DNA of 64,000 nucleotides from Acidobacteriaceae bacterium KBS 89 (GTDB lineage: Bacteria; Acidobacteriota; Terriglobia; Terriglobales; Acidobacteriaceae): positions 1 through 64,000 of the forward strand of contig KB906760.1 in NCBI GenBank assembly GCA_000381605.1, in the 5' to 3' direction. The notes below the pieces were generated by a model. It was given only the letters and a program-made list of their open reading frames with translations. It was not told where the DNA came from and ran no database searches. The translations under genes were made by a program, and so were the position numbers. Shown here piece by piece: positions 1-9,111 of this stretch (positions are counted from its first letter, which is position 1; each line of letters opens with the position of its first letter).

Positions 1-1200
1 GCAATCCCCAATTTCAAATTTAATGGCCGCGTGCTTTACAACGGCACCACGAGCAACCTCTATAACTTCAACGAATTCTTCAACGGATTTACTTCGCGTG
101 GCACAGTGCGTCAAACAGTCGTTACCGGTTCAGCACGTGCGCGGCGCATCAATGTCAACGGTGATATAGGCTTCGTCTGGCAGCTTACGCCAAAGATATC
201 TGCCACCGAAGTTTATGACTTCTGGTATTTCCGGATACACGGAGCGAATTCGTTAGCCGAAACAGACTTTACCGGCGCATCGATGTTGGTTCCTCCAGGG
301 AATCCCACAACAGTCACTACAACGGACTCTCAGTTTCTGAACCAGGAGACGAACGCGACTACAACTTCCCTCGCATGGGAGGTAACTCCACGCGCACAAG
401 TATCCGTGGGATATCGATATCGAAGCAGGACTATTGCACAAGTGGGAGTTATAACTCCCATCCATGAAAACTGGGGACTGTTTGGCACCTCCCTCCGTCC
501 CACTTCGCAGTTGCGCATCAATTTCAACTTTGACGGCATGTATGCCGACAATGCATATACGCGTATCAGCCCTCGTCAATTGCAGCACTATGTAGCGCGG
601 GCTACCTATCAGCCGCATCAGTGGCTCAATTTTTCCGGGGCCGTGAATATTTACGAGGCTCGCAATAACGTGCAAACGGTGAATCATCTCGAGCACAATC
701 GTAATTTCTCATTCGGAGCCTCAATCGCTCCTGGTGAAAAGTGGTCAACAGACTTGAGTTACTCCTATAACAGCGCTTTCTCTAGCACGATCTTGTGCTA
801 CGCCTCTACCCCACCTCCTCCTACAGCGGGAATAGCTCCGCCAGTTTGTGCCGACGCAGGAACTCCGCTACAGAGCAGCGGCTACTATAACGCGCCAACG
901 CAGTCCGGCACTTTCGGCTTTGTCTTCTCGCCGATAAGCCATCTCCACGGTAAGGCGGGGTATAGCATAAGTGCCGTAAATGGAAGTACGGAAGTTATGA
1001 ACGTTCGTCAAGTTAACGGATCGCTGCAGTCATATTTTCAAACTCCGTACGCGGAATTGGTCTTTGATCTGAAACCGAAGTGGAAGTTGAAGGCGGACTA
1101 CAATTTTTACGGCTATGGTGAAGGATTACCGATTGGGCCCACGCTGCCGCGAAATTTCCACGGAAACGTTGTCACTCTCAGTGCGATTTACGCTTTTTAG
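1..1200 (+). CDS. Outer-membrane beta-barrel protein, 5' end missing
   Basis: The frame is open to base 1, so the gene begins upstream; the GTG at 31 is only an internal codon. About 399 residues are visible. They show alternating hydrophobic/polar strands rich in Tyr, Phe and Asn (for example VSVGYRYRSR and WKLKADYNFYGYG) and end in an aromatic residue (IYAF), as expected of an outer-membrane barrel. A cytochrome c and a multihaem cytochrome follow on the same strand, so an MtrB/PioB-like or other porin of an electron conduit is the most likely role. That role is inferred from context. The missing N-terminus, where a signal peptide or CXXC motif could be diagnostic, prevents a firm family call. 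Confidence 0.7.
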   Translation, partial: AIPNFKFNGRVLYNGTTSNLYNFNEFFNGFTSRGTVRQTVVTGSARARRINVNGDIGFVWQLTPKISATEVYDFWYFRIHGANSLAETDFTGASMLVPPGNPTTVTTTDSQFLNQETNATTTSLAWEVTPRAQVSVGYRYRSRTIAQVGVITPIHENWGLFGTSLRPTSQLRINFNFDGMYADNAYTRISPRQLQHYVARATYQPHQWLNFSGAVNIYEARNNVQTVNHLEHNRNFSFGASIAPGEKWSTDLSYSYNSAFSSTILCYASTPPPPTAGIAPPVCADAGTPLQSSGYYNAPTQSGTFGFVFSPISHLHGKAGYSISAVNGSTEVMNVRQVNGSLQSYFQTPYAELVFDLKPKWKLKADYNFYGYGEGLPIGPTLPRNFHGNVVTLSAIYAF

Positions 1201-1255
1201 GCTGGTTTTGTCTGAGGTATGATTGTCAACCACTTATCACCAGGAGGTTTCAATA

Positions 1256-1576
1256 ATGTTGAAATACATCGCTCGCATCATTGCCGTTTGCTCGCTTACG
1301 GTCGGCAGCACAATGGTCTTTGCTGAATCTGGCGCGGATATCTACAAATCCAAATGCCAGATGTGCCATGCGGCTGACGGCAGTGGAAATACGCCCGCGG
1401 GAAAATCCTCAAAGGCTCGGCCTTTTGATTCGCCTGAGGTCATGAAGTTATCAGACGACGACCTAATCAAAGTTACAAAGAGCGGACAGGGCAAGATGCC
1501 CGCTTACGCCGGGAAGCTCACTGACGATCAGATTAAGGCTGTCATAGCTCATATTCACACTCTGCAGAAAAAATAA
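1256..1576 (+). CDS. Periplasmic class I cytochrome c
   Basis: This is a 106-residue mono-haem cytochrome c. Residues 1-23 form a signal peptide. The haem site is CQMCH at 34-38, and the distal Met ligand is probably M81 in GKMPAY. The ATG at 1256 is preceded by AGGAGG at 1242-1247 with 8-base spacing, so a longer reading from the TTG at 1223 can be dismissed. It sits 55 bases after the beta-barrel gene and 19 bases before the multihaem cytochrome, so the three probably form one transcript. It would carry single electrons in the periplasm between the membrane-anchored cytochrome and a partner. The partner is unknown. Confidence 0.9.
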   Translation: MLKYIARIIAVCSLTVGSTMVFAESGADIYKSKCQMCHAADGSGNTPAGKSSKARPFDSPEVMKLSDDDLIKVTKSGQGKMPAYAGKLTDDQIKAVIAHIHTLQKK

Positions 1577-1595
1577 ACAGATGAGACCCTGAGCG

Positions 1596-3026
1596 ATGAC
1601 TGGATCTGGAGAATTCGGCGAGAGGCGATTAAGACCACTTGTTTTTCTCGCGCATAACCCAATCAGCCTAACGGGGATCGGGCTCACCACCGCGTCTGCT
1701 CTGACTCTGATCGGCTTCTGGGTCGTTGCCGTATTTGGCCATGGAGGATCTGCAAATCCATACGTTGGAATTATCTTCGACCTTTGCCTACCGGCCCTCT
1801 TTGTCCTTGGGCTATGCCTCATTCCACTCGGTATCTGGTGGAAGAAGCGAAGCCTGAGGGCAACAGGGCAGCTTCCAACGGAATACCCTGCAGTTGATCT
1901 CCGCAATCCCGTTTTCCGTCGCTCCCTGGGCTTTGTTCTCCTGGCAACAGCGATCAATTTTGTCATTGTCGGTACGGCAAGCTATCGCGGAGTCGCTCAA
2001 ATGGATAAGCCGTCGTTCTGTGGTCAGTCCTGTCACGTCATGGCACCGGAGTGGACGGCTTATCACGTGTCGTCCCATGCGCACGTGGCCTGTACGGAAT
2101 GCCACATAGCATCAGGGATGTCGGGATACGTAAGTGCAAAGCTGAACGGCGCCAGGCAGCTTGTGCATGTTGCGTTGGGCAAGTATTCGCGGCCCATTAT
2201 GGCCGAAGGCAAGGTGCCTGCTGCATCAAGTACCTGTCTCCACTGCCACAACCCAGACAACTTTATCGGCGACAAGCTGGCGGTGAAGACTTCATTTGGT
2301 GATGATGAAAAAAACTCGGTCACACACTCCTTGGTTCTAGTCCATGTGGGAGGCAAGGACATGGCTGGACGCCTGAACGGAATCCACGGCGCGCATCTCG
2401 GTCATATCGAATTCATTTCCACAGACAATACCAATCAGACCATTCCATGGGTAGCCACGACGAATGGTGACGGCTCTGTGCGCGAGTTTGTGTCAGCAGA
2501 CACCAAGGTACCCGAGGGTGGACAGAAACACCTTATGAATTGCATTGACTGCCATAACAGGGCCGCGCATTCGTTTGATACGCCGGAGAATGTGCTAAAC
2601 AAGGCGATGGCAAGCGGACGGGTCAGTGCCTCTTTACCCTTCCTTCACAAGGAAGGTCTTGCCCTGATCAAAGCCGATTATGCTTCGCAAGCGGATGCGG
2701 AATCAAAGATCACTGCAGGCCTGGAGAACTTCTATCGCTCCCAGTATCCAGATGCCTGGAGCCAGAAGAAACCTCAGATTGATGAAGCGGGTAAAGTGCT
2801 GAGTGCGATCTATGGTGAGAATGTGTTTCCTTTTATGAAGGTGACCTGGGGCACACATCCCAATAACCGCGGACATAATGACTATCCTGGTTGTTTCCGC
2901 TGTCATGATGGAAGCCACAATACGAAGGACGGAAAGAGCATTGGTAATGACTGCTCTACCTGCCACAATCTGGTCGCCGTTGATGAAATGAATCCTAAGC
3001 TACTTGCTGATCTGGGCTTTCAGTGA
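1596..3026 (+). CDS. Membrane-anchored multihaem cytochrome, NapC/NirT-like
   Basis: This 476-residue protein has three predicted N-terminal membrane helices (about 24-50, 58-84 and 110-130) followed by a periplasmic haem domain. Five canonical sites are visible: CTECH 166-170, CLHCH 214-218, CIDCH 316-320, CFRCH 433-437 and CSTCH 453-457. A sixth site, CGQSCHVM at 142-149, has three residues between the cysteines (CX3CH) and keeps the CHxM pattern known for the first haem of NrfH-type quinol dehydrogenases. Many free histidines could be distal ligands. By family it would take electrons from menaquinol and hand them to periplasmic or outer-membrane acceptors. The preceding cytochrome c and beta-barrel fit that. 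The terminal acceptor cannot be told. Confidence 0.85.
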   Translation: MTGSGEFGERRLRPLVFLAHNPISLTGIGLTTASALTLIGFWVVAVFGHGGSANPYVGIIFDLCLPALFVLGLCLIPLGIWWKKRSLRATGQLPTEYPAVDLRNPVFRRSLGFVLLATAINFVIVGTASYRGVAQMDKPSFCGQSCHVMAPEWTAYHVSSHAHVACTECHIASGMSGYVSAKLNGARQLVHVALGKYSRPIMAEGKVPAASSTCLHCHNPDNFIGDKLAVKTSFGDDEKNSVTHSLVLVHVGGKDMAGRLNGIHGAHLGHIEFISTDNTNQTIPWVATTNGDGSVREFVSADTKVPEGGQKHLMNCIDCHNRAAHSFDTPENVLNKAMASGRVSASLPFLHKEGLALIKADYASQADAESKITAGLENFYRSQYPDAWSQKKPQIDEAGKVLSAIYGENVFPFMKVTWGTHPNNRGHNDYPGCFRCHDGSHNTKDGKSIGNDCSTCHNLVAVDEMNPKLLADLGFQ

Positions 3027-3159
3027 AGCTACTTTGGTTACGAATCATTCCGGATGCGCTCACCCGGTACGTCCTCAAGTGCAGATAAGGCCTGATTTAC
3101 CGGCGCCCGGGACTCGCGCGTCGCTCGCGAAAGCGGCACACCTCCAGAACCTTAGGTTC

Positions 3160-3969
3160 CTAGTATTTCTCCGGAATGAATCGGCGCCCCTTGAGAGGCT
3201 TTTGATCGTCGTAGCTATGTTTTTCGGAACGCTTTGGCAGTTCGACCTTCTCTCGCGGAATCTTTTTATACGGGACCATGCTCAGTAAGTGCGAAATGCA
3301 ATTCAGGCGAGCCTTGCGCTTGTCATCTGAGCGAACAAGGTACCACGGCGCATGCTTGGTATCAGTCGCCTTGAGCATTTCATCGCGGGCTCGCGAGTAT
3401 TCATACCAGCGATCGAAGGACCCTACATCCATCGGGCTAAGCTTCCATTGGCGAAGTGGATCTTTAATCCGGGCCTCGAAACGGCGCTCCTGTTCCTCCT
3501 TTCCAACTTCGAGCCAGTACTTGATGAGAATAATCCCGCCATCCACCATATATTTTTCGACCGTAGGGCAGAGTTTGAGGAACTGGCGGTACTGCTCTTC
3601 AGTACAAAATCCCATGACACGTTCGACCCCGGCCCGGTTGTACCAACTACGGTCGAAAATCACGATCTCGCCCGCGGCAGGAAAATGCTGAATGTAGCGC
3701 TGGAGATACATCTGACTTTTCTCACGATCAGACGGGGCAGGCAGCGCCACTAGGCGAAACACACGCGGACTGACCCGTTCCGTAATCGCACGAATTGTAC
3801 CGCCCTTACCGGCAGCGTCGCGTCCTTCAAAGACGACAATGACACGCAGTCCTTTGTATTTCAGCCAGTCTTGCAATTTGCAGAGCTCTCCTTGGAGCCG
3901 TCGCAATTCTTTCTCGTATGCTTTCCGTTTCGTGGATTTTTTGTCCTGTGGTTCGGCTTGTTTATCCAT
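3160..3969 (-). CDS. ppk2: Polyphosphate kinase 2 (PPK2) family protein
   Basis: PPK2 enzymes move phosphate between polyphosphate and nucleotides in the cytoplasm. With the start chosen here the protein has 269 residues. The Walker A segment GRDAAGKGG lies near 49-57 and the lid/Walker B region contains FDRSWYNRAGVERVMGF, both typical of class I PPK2. The start is the ATG at 3969 (MDKQAEPQ), because GGAGG lies 11 bases upstream of it. An in-frame ATG at 3993 would add eight residues but has no clear ribosome site. The gene converges with the multihaem cytochrome gene and has no obvious operon partner. Substrate preference (ADP, GDP or AMP) cannot be read from the sequence. Confidence 0.9.
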   Translation of the reverse strand: MDKQAEPQDKKSTKRKAYEKELRRLQGELCKLQDWLKYKGLRVIVVFEGRDAAGKGGTIRAITERVSPRVFRLVALPAPSDREKSQMYLQRYIQHFPAAGEIVIFDRSWYNRAGVERVMGFCTEEQYRQFLKLCPTVEKYMVDGGIILIKYWLEVGKEEQERRFEARIKDPLRQWKLSPMDVGSFDRWYEYSRARDEMLKATDTKHAPWYLVRSDDKRKARLNCISHLLSMVPYKKIPREKVELPKRSEKHSYDDQKPLKGRRFIPEKY

Positions 3970-4437
3970 TGGGAATGTCCCCTCCATTGCCATAACGAAT
4001 AAGTTCTTCAGCTCGACGCGAGGGCGTAACTCAGACTAATCCCATCGACCTCGTGTAGTTTGTACAACTAAGTTCCGCATAAGACTAGAGCGGAAGTCTT
4101 GAACTGTCAGCTAGTACTTTTAGTAGGCAGAAAGAGCTTCGCACGACTCACATGGGAAATACGAGCCTCAATGGGCCAACTCGGTTTGGGCCGTTCCTTT
4201 GTAAACCGCAGGCAATCTGTACGGAAAGGCCCTTACCTCTTCTTTCGAGTGTTTATTTTGTATCGCCATGGAAAGCGGAGCCCCACTAGGTAAATCACTA
4301 GTTGCTGAAAACGGTTTTATCTTGCTAGCATTCACACTCGGTGCCGTCAGCCAATGGTCAGTCAATCGACGCCAAGGCCCTTAACTGCTCAGTCAGTCCC
4401 CTGAACGTAATTTGCCGGAATGCTCTGACCACCAAGC
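3970..4437. other. Intergenic region between ppk2 and the SulP gene
   Basis: About 470 bases separate two divergent genes, so both promoters should lie here. I see no convincing coding frame. A short inverted repeat, TAGTT-N5-AACTA, lies near 4056-4070 and could be a regulator site, but nothing ties it to a named regulator. Confidence 0.4.
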
Positions 4438-6195
4438 ATGGAAGATCCTGATGGGGGGAATTTGCCAAAGAACCGTCAAAGTCTTGCCTCTCTACCAATT
4501 GCGGATTGGTTGTACAGCTATCGGAAAGAATGGTTCCGGCCAGATCTAATCGCGGGCCTTACGGCGGCCGCCGTGGTCATCCCAAAAGCGATGGCCTATG
4601 CAACGATCGCGGGACTCCCGGTTCAAGTAGGGCTCTACACTGCCTTAGTCCCCATGGCGATTTACGCCTTGATGGGCACCTCGCGCCCGCTGAGTGTAAG
4701 CACAACAACCACCATCGCAATTCTCACCGCAGCAGAACTCGGCCGAGTTGTGCCTGGGGGAGATCCGTCGTCCCTCCTTAAGGCTTCGGCAATGCTGACA
4801 CTGATCGTTGGCGGCATGCTCGTTCTCGCTTCGGTGCTGCGATTGGGTTTTATCGCCAACTTCATCTCCGAACCAGTATTGGTTGGCTTCAAGGCTGGGA
4901 TTGGCCTTGTCATTGTGCTGGATCAGCTTCCAAAGATTCTCGGCATCCATTTTCCCAGGGGCAATTTCTTTCACAATGTGCTCGCCATCGTCCACGGTAC
5001 CCCGGAAACGTCTCCGACCACGTTAGCTGTGGGAATAACCATGATCGTCTTGTTGGTAGGATTTGAACGGTTCCTTCCGCGAGCGCCGGCTCCATTGATC
5101 GCCGTTGCTGCGGGAATCATAGGTACGCGCTTCCTCGGGCTGCATGCACACGGAGTGGAGTTGGTCGGCGTGATTCCTCAAGGTCTGCCGCCAATTACCC
5201 TTCCGGAATTCTCCCTTGCGCACGAGCTCTGGCCTGGAGCTCTAGGCATAGCCCTCATGAGTTTTACCGAGACGATTGCCGCTGGCCGGGCCTTCGTCAA
5301 GAGTGAGGAGCCATCGATTCGAGCAAATCGGGAGTTGCTGGCAACCGGAATTGCGAATGCAGGGGGCGCGTTCCTCGGAGCAATGCCCGCTGGAGGAGGC
5401 ACCACCCAGACCGCCGTCAACCGCCACGCCGGAGCGTGCTCTCAGTTCGCGGAGATCGTCACAGCGGGCGTCGCGCTGGCCACAATTCTTTTCCTGGCAC
5501 CGCTTCTTGCGCTCATGCCTCAAGCCACTCTCGCAGCTGTGATCATCGTCTACTCCATCGGATTGATTAAACCAATGGAGTTCCGGGCAATCCTGGAAAT
5601 CAGGCGCACTGAGTTTATCTGGGCCTTGACCGCATTTGCCGGAGTGGTTCTGCTAGGAACCTTGAAAGGGATCATCGTCGCCATCGTGTTGTCGCTCTTG
5701 GCGCTCGCATCTCAAGTTGCCGATCCCCCGGTTTACATCCTGGGCCGCAAACCGGGGACCAATGTGTTTCGGCCACGCTCAAAAGATCATCCAGAGGACG
5801 AAACATATCCTGGGCTGTTGCTGCTGAGACTAGAGGGCCGCATCTTCTTTGCCAATGCCGAGCTCATCGGACAGAAGTTAAGACTGTTGGTGAACGAAGC
5901 GCGGCCTAAGGTCGTCGTGCTCGATCTCAGTGCAGTGTTCGATCTCGAATATACGGCATTGAAAGCGCTGCGCGAGGGCGAGAAAAGACAAAGCGATCAC
6001 GGGGTGGCGACATGGCTCGCGGGGCTCAACCCCGGAGTGCTGCAAATGGTCCAGAGATCTCCTCTAGGCAAGTCGCTCGGGCGCGAGAAGATGCAATTTA
6101 GTCTCGAATTGGCGGTGGCAAGATACGTTGCACTGTCCGCTCAAGCAGGCGGTTTGGATGACCCTTCAAGCAGCGACTCCTCCCGAGACAGATGA
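4438..6195 (+). CDS. SulP-family anion transporter with STAS domain
   Basis: This is a 585-residue inner-membrane transporter. The N-terminal hallmark of SulP proteins is clear (RPDLIAGLTAAAVVIPKAMA near residues 34-53), followed by roughly 10-14 hydrophobic helices to about residue 430. A C-terminal cytoplasmic STAS domain follows (about 450-560, with VVVLDLSAVFDLEYTAL). Family members carry sulfate, bicarbonate or dicarboxylates, usually with Na+ or H+. The substrate cannot be assigned here, and no sulfate-assimilation gene or carbonic anhydrase is adjacent. The gene stands alone with long intergenic DNA on both sides. Confidence 0.9.
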   Translation: MEDPDGGNLPKNRQSLASLPIADWLYSYRKEWFRPDLIAGLTAAAVVIPKAMAYATIAGLPVQVGLYTALVPMAIYALMGTSRPLSVSTTTTIAILTAAELGRVVPGGDPSSLLKASAMLTLIVGGMLVLASVLRLGFIANFISEPVLVGFKAGIGLVIVLDQLPKILGIHFPRGNFFHNVLAIVHGTPETSPTTLAVGITMIVLLVGFERFLPRAPAPLIAVAAGIIGTRFLGLHAHGVELVGVIPQGLPPITLPEFSLAHELWPGALGIALMSFTETIAAGRAFVKSEEPSIRANRELLATGIANAGGAFLGAMPAGGGTTQTAVNRHAGACSQFAEIVTAGVALATILFLAPLLALMPQATLAAVIIVYSIGLIKPMEFRAILEIRRTEFIWALTAFAGVVLLGTLKGIIVAIVLSLLALASQVADPPVYILGRKPGTNVFRPRSKDHPEDETYPGLLLLRLEGRIFFANAELIGQKLRLLVNEARPKVVVLDLSAVFDLEYTALKALREGEKRQSDHGVATWLAGLNPGVLQMVQRSPLGKSLGREKMQFSLELAVARYVALSAQAGGLDDPSSSDSSRDR

Positions 6196-6575
6196 ACAGT
6201 GGGCAGCCAAAGTGTGAGAATACGCATAGCAGATGAGGACCTGGATAATGCCGAAGCACGCGAAGGCAATGTTCTCAGTAGTCCAGCAGGTAGACGACGA
6301 TGCAAGATCGCCTTCACTTTCGTGCCGAAACTAGCAGATTTGCGGCTATGCCAAGGGGGCGGCAGGTGCGAGACTAACGCTGTACCTTGTCATCCGTACT
6401 GGCCCGGCATCGACTGGAGTCGTCGTCGCTGATGGAGCGGCTCCAACCCCTTCAAGTTACATTGCCAAAAAAAGGCTTCGGCAGTTACAACGAGGATCGC
6501 CGCTCAGAGTGAAGGGTGCCAGTAATCCAATGAAATTCGCGTGAAACCCAGTCGATTCGCCGGAGGCCATCCAGT
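6196..6575. other. Intergenic region after the SulP gene
   Basis: About 380 bases. A 77-codon GTG-started frame at 6199-6432 exists but has no ribosome site and an arginine/cysteine-rich translation with no recognisable pattern, so I do not call it. The promoter of the next gene must lie here; no consensus stands out. Confidence 0.35.
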
Positions 6576-7643
6576 ATGGATTCGCATCAACCATTAAAAC
6601 GTGAATTGCGATCAGCTGACCATTCGAGGCGCTGTAGCCTGTCTTTCCTGATGTTGTTTTTTGCCTCTTTGACTGGGACGTGCAAGGCTTATGGTGATGT
6701 GGCGCTCCTGATTGAAGAGCCCTATGGCTTTTTCGGCAGTATCAATCCAACGGGTCATTCGGCAATTTACCTTAATCGTGTTTGCGCGGAAACTCCGACC
6801 AGATTGCGCCGGTGCAAATCCGGCGAGACAGGCGTAGTCATCAGCCGCTACTCCCGCATTCGGAAACTGGACTGGGTCGCAGTGCCTCTCCTGCCCTACT
6901 TGTACGCTGTCGAGAAGGCTGAGGATGTGCCAGGGTGGGTCGAGGCGGAAACCGTCGAAACAATGCGGAAAGAATATGCCGAAGGCCATTTGGAATCGCT
7001 GGCCTCTCTCAACCAGGGATACGATAAGAAAAACGTACGGCCACAGTTATTGGGGGTGGCTTACATTCGAAAGCTGTACAGCTTCGCAATCGCTACGACC
7101 GAAGAGCAGGATGATCTTTTGATCGGTGAATATAACGAAAGAGAGAACCACAGCCATTTCAATTTAATCACGAACAACTGTGCCGACTTCTCGAAGCACC
7201 TCCTCAATTTCTACTATCCCCATGCAGTACGTAGAAGCATCACCGCGGATATCGCAATAACGACACCCAAACAGGTCGCCAAATCTCTGGCGGCCTATGC
7301 GCTTCACCACGATCAACTCGAGCTGAACGAAATTATCATTCCACAAATACCTGGAAGCTTTCCTCGCAGCCACACACCTCGAGGGATTATGGAATCTCTT
7401 TTGAAAACCAAAAAATATGCCCTCCCCATTGTGGCGTTTCACCCCTACTTTTTGGCTGGCATCGCGGTCACTTATCTGGCAAATGGCCGTTTCAACCTCG
7501 CGAAAAATGCTCAGATAGTCAGCATTCTTGATCAGGAGGGGGCTCTCGTAAGCGGGAAGATCAACGTTGCTCCTGACAGATTTGTGGCAGAGGCACAAGA
7601 GGTCCGATCCCAAGCAATTCCCGAAGAATTCGATTTTCGATGA
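6576..7643 (+). CDS. Exported protein, likely permuted papain-like (NlpC/P60-type) fold
   Basis: This is a 355-residue protein with a hydrophobic N-terminal segment (about 22-37, signal peptide or anchor). Two motifs stand out. GHSAIYLNRVC carries His61. ITNNCADFSKHLL carries Cys202. A His early and a Cys in an N-N-C-x-x-F context later is the order seen in permuted NlpC/P60 or YiiX-like thiol enzymes, which cut or transfer peptide or lipid amide bonds. A second hydrophobic stretch lies around residues 277-300. The gene is monocistronic, with 156 bases before the next one. Family and catalytic residues are my reading of the motifs; substrate is unknown. Confidence 0.6.
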   Translation: MDSHQPLKRELRSADHSRRCSLSFLMLFFASLTGTCKAYGDVALLIEEPYGFFGSINPTGHSAIYLNRVCAETPTRLRRCKSGETGVVISRYSRIRKLDWVAVPLLPYLYAVEKAEDVPGWVEAETVETMRKEYAEGHLESLASLNQGYDKKNVRPQLLGVAYIRKLYSFAIATTEEQDDLLIGEYNERENHSHFNLITNNCADFSKHLLNFYYPHAVRRSITADIAITTPKQVAKSLAAYALHHDQLELNEIIIPQIPGSFPRSHTPRGIMESLLKTKKYALPIVAFHPYFLAGIAVTYLANGRFNLAKNAQIVSILDQEGALVSGKINVAPDRFVAEAQEVRSQAIPEEFDFR

Positions 7644-7800
7644 CGCGATGGAGTGCTGTGTCCGGCTACATCGCATCGATTCTGATGTACGTTTGTGGCA
7701 ATGGCGAGCGGACTAGAGTGCCTCGTTCCCCCGATTATCGCCAGCGAGGACGGAAGACCACCGCTATACTTCACTCAAAGGAAACAGCATAGGCAAATCT

Positions 7801-9072
7801 ATGTACGGTCGACGTAGCAGGATAGAACTGCCCAACTGGGGCATACCCGTGTCCTATGCAGTCATTGCGGTTCTGACTGGATATATTCTGCCCAGAATTG
7901 AAAGTCATTGGCTTCCGGAGATTGAGTCTGGGTTGAGTGCCGTGGCGGCAGTCGTGATCTACTCTTCTATCGCTTCGGGCATGATGGCGTTAACGGGTGT
8001 TGTTTTTTCTCTTGTGTTCGTCATGGTCCAGTTCAGTGCCATCGCATATTCCCCACGCCTGGTTCCATGGATCGTTCGCGACCGTGTGCTGTGGCACTCG
8101 CTTGGAGTCTTTACAGCCACATTCCTTTATTCTCTTGCGGCCATCGCTTGGCTGGACCGCAATCGTTCCGGCAAGGTTCCCTTCTTTAGCGGGTGGCTGG
8201 TGATTGTTCTTCTGCTGGCGAGCGTCGCCATGTTAGTGGCTCTTGTCGAGAGAATATCGTCGTTTCAGATCCGCCGAATGCTCACCCTCACAGGAGACCA
8301 TGGCCGGCTCGTAATCGAGAGAATGTACCCCTCCCTCGAGACGACAATGGCCACCGCCGAGTTCGACAAACTCCGACAATTTCCCTTGACTCACACGGTA
8401 CTTCATACAGGGCGCCCAAGTGCCGTCCAAGCTATCGATGAGAGGGCCTTATTGACCTTATCTTCGGCGGTGGGAGGAATTATAGAAGTGGTTTCATCTC
8501 CCGGAGACCTCGTCGTGGAAGGGACGCCACTAGTGCGGGTTTACGGAGCGGCGCAACATCCCGATCAACAAGCCGTCAGAAAAACATTCGAGATGGGAGA
8601 GGAGAGGACTTTTGAACAAGATCCCAAATACGCTATTCGTTTGCTGGTGGATATAGCTATCAAAGCGCTCTCCCCGGCCATAAATGACCCCACAACAGCA
8701 GTTCAGGCGCTCGATCAGATTGAAGACCTTCTCCGTCGTTTGGGTTCGCGTCGGTTAGAAATTGGTGCCATTCGTGACAGCCGCGGCACGCTCCGGTTGA
8801 TGATTCCGCACCCGGCCTGGGAGGACTTTTTGATCCTGGCGTTCGAGGAGATTCGCTTCAGCGGCGCGACGAGTGTGCAGGTGATGCGACGGATGAACGC
8901 TTTAATCAGTGATCTGATTTCAGCGTTGCCGCAAGAGCGCCACAAGCCGCTTCAGCAGTACCAACTGAGGCTGAACGCGACGATTTCCAAGTCTTTCGAG
9001 AATGAAGTTGACCGGCAGGAGGCTTCCATAGAAGACCGGCAGGGATTGGGTAGTCCGCGGAGGCATCCTTGA
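7801..9072 (+). CDS. DUF2254 family membrane protein
   Basis: This 423-residue protein has four hydrophobic helices in the first 155 residues (starting at ISYAVIAVLTGYILP-like sequence near 17). A soluble C-terminal half follows, with the family-typical segment IAIKALSPAINDPTTAVQALDQ near residues 285-306. DUF2254 proteins are widespread predicted membrane proteins with no established function. The gene stands alone and converges with the GH63 gene, with only about 40 bases between their ends. Confidence 0.85.
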   Translation: MYGRRSRIELPNWGIPVSYAVIAVLTGYILPRIESHWLPEIESGLSAVAAVVIYSSIASGMMALTGVVFSLVFVMVQFSAIAYSPRLVPWIVRDRVLWHSLGVFTATFLYSLAAIAWLDRNRSGKVPFFSGWLVIVLLLASVAMLVALVERISSFQIRRMLTLTGDHGRLVIERMYPSLETTMATAEFDKLRQFPLTHTVLHTGRPSAVQAIDERALLTLSSAVGGIIEVVSSPGDLVVEGTPLVRVYGAAQHPDQQAVRKTFEMGEERTFEQDPKYAIRLLVDIAIKALSPAINDPTTAVQALDQIEDLLRRLGSRRLEIGAIRDSRGTLRLMIPHPAWEDFLILAFEEIRFSGATSVQVMRRMNALISDLISALPQERHKPLQQYQLRLNATISKSFENEVDRQEASIEDRQGLGSPRRHP

Positions 9073-9111
9073 TATCAGGTCTCACATATTCGCTTGCATC
9101 TCGCTCTGTTG

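Noticed and set aside
3004..3288. 94-codon rightward frame over the end of the multihaem cytochrome and ppk2
   Set aside because: Overlaps two well-supported genes and has no start signal.
6199..6432. 77-codon frame after the SulP gene
   Set aside because: GTG start without ribosome site, no hydrophobic or domain pattern, odd composition; likely chance.
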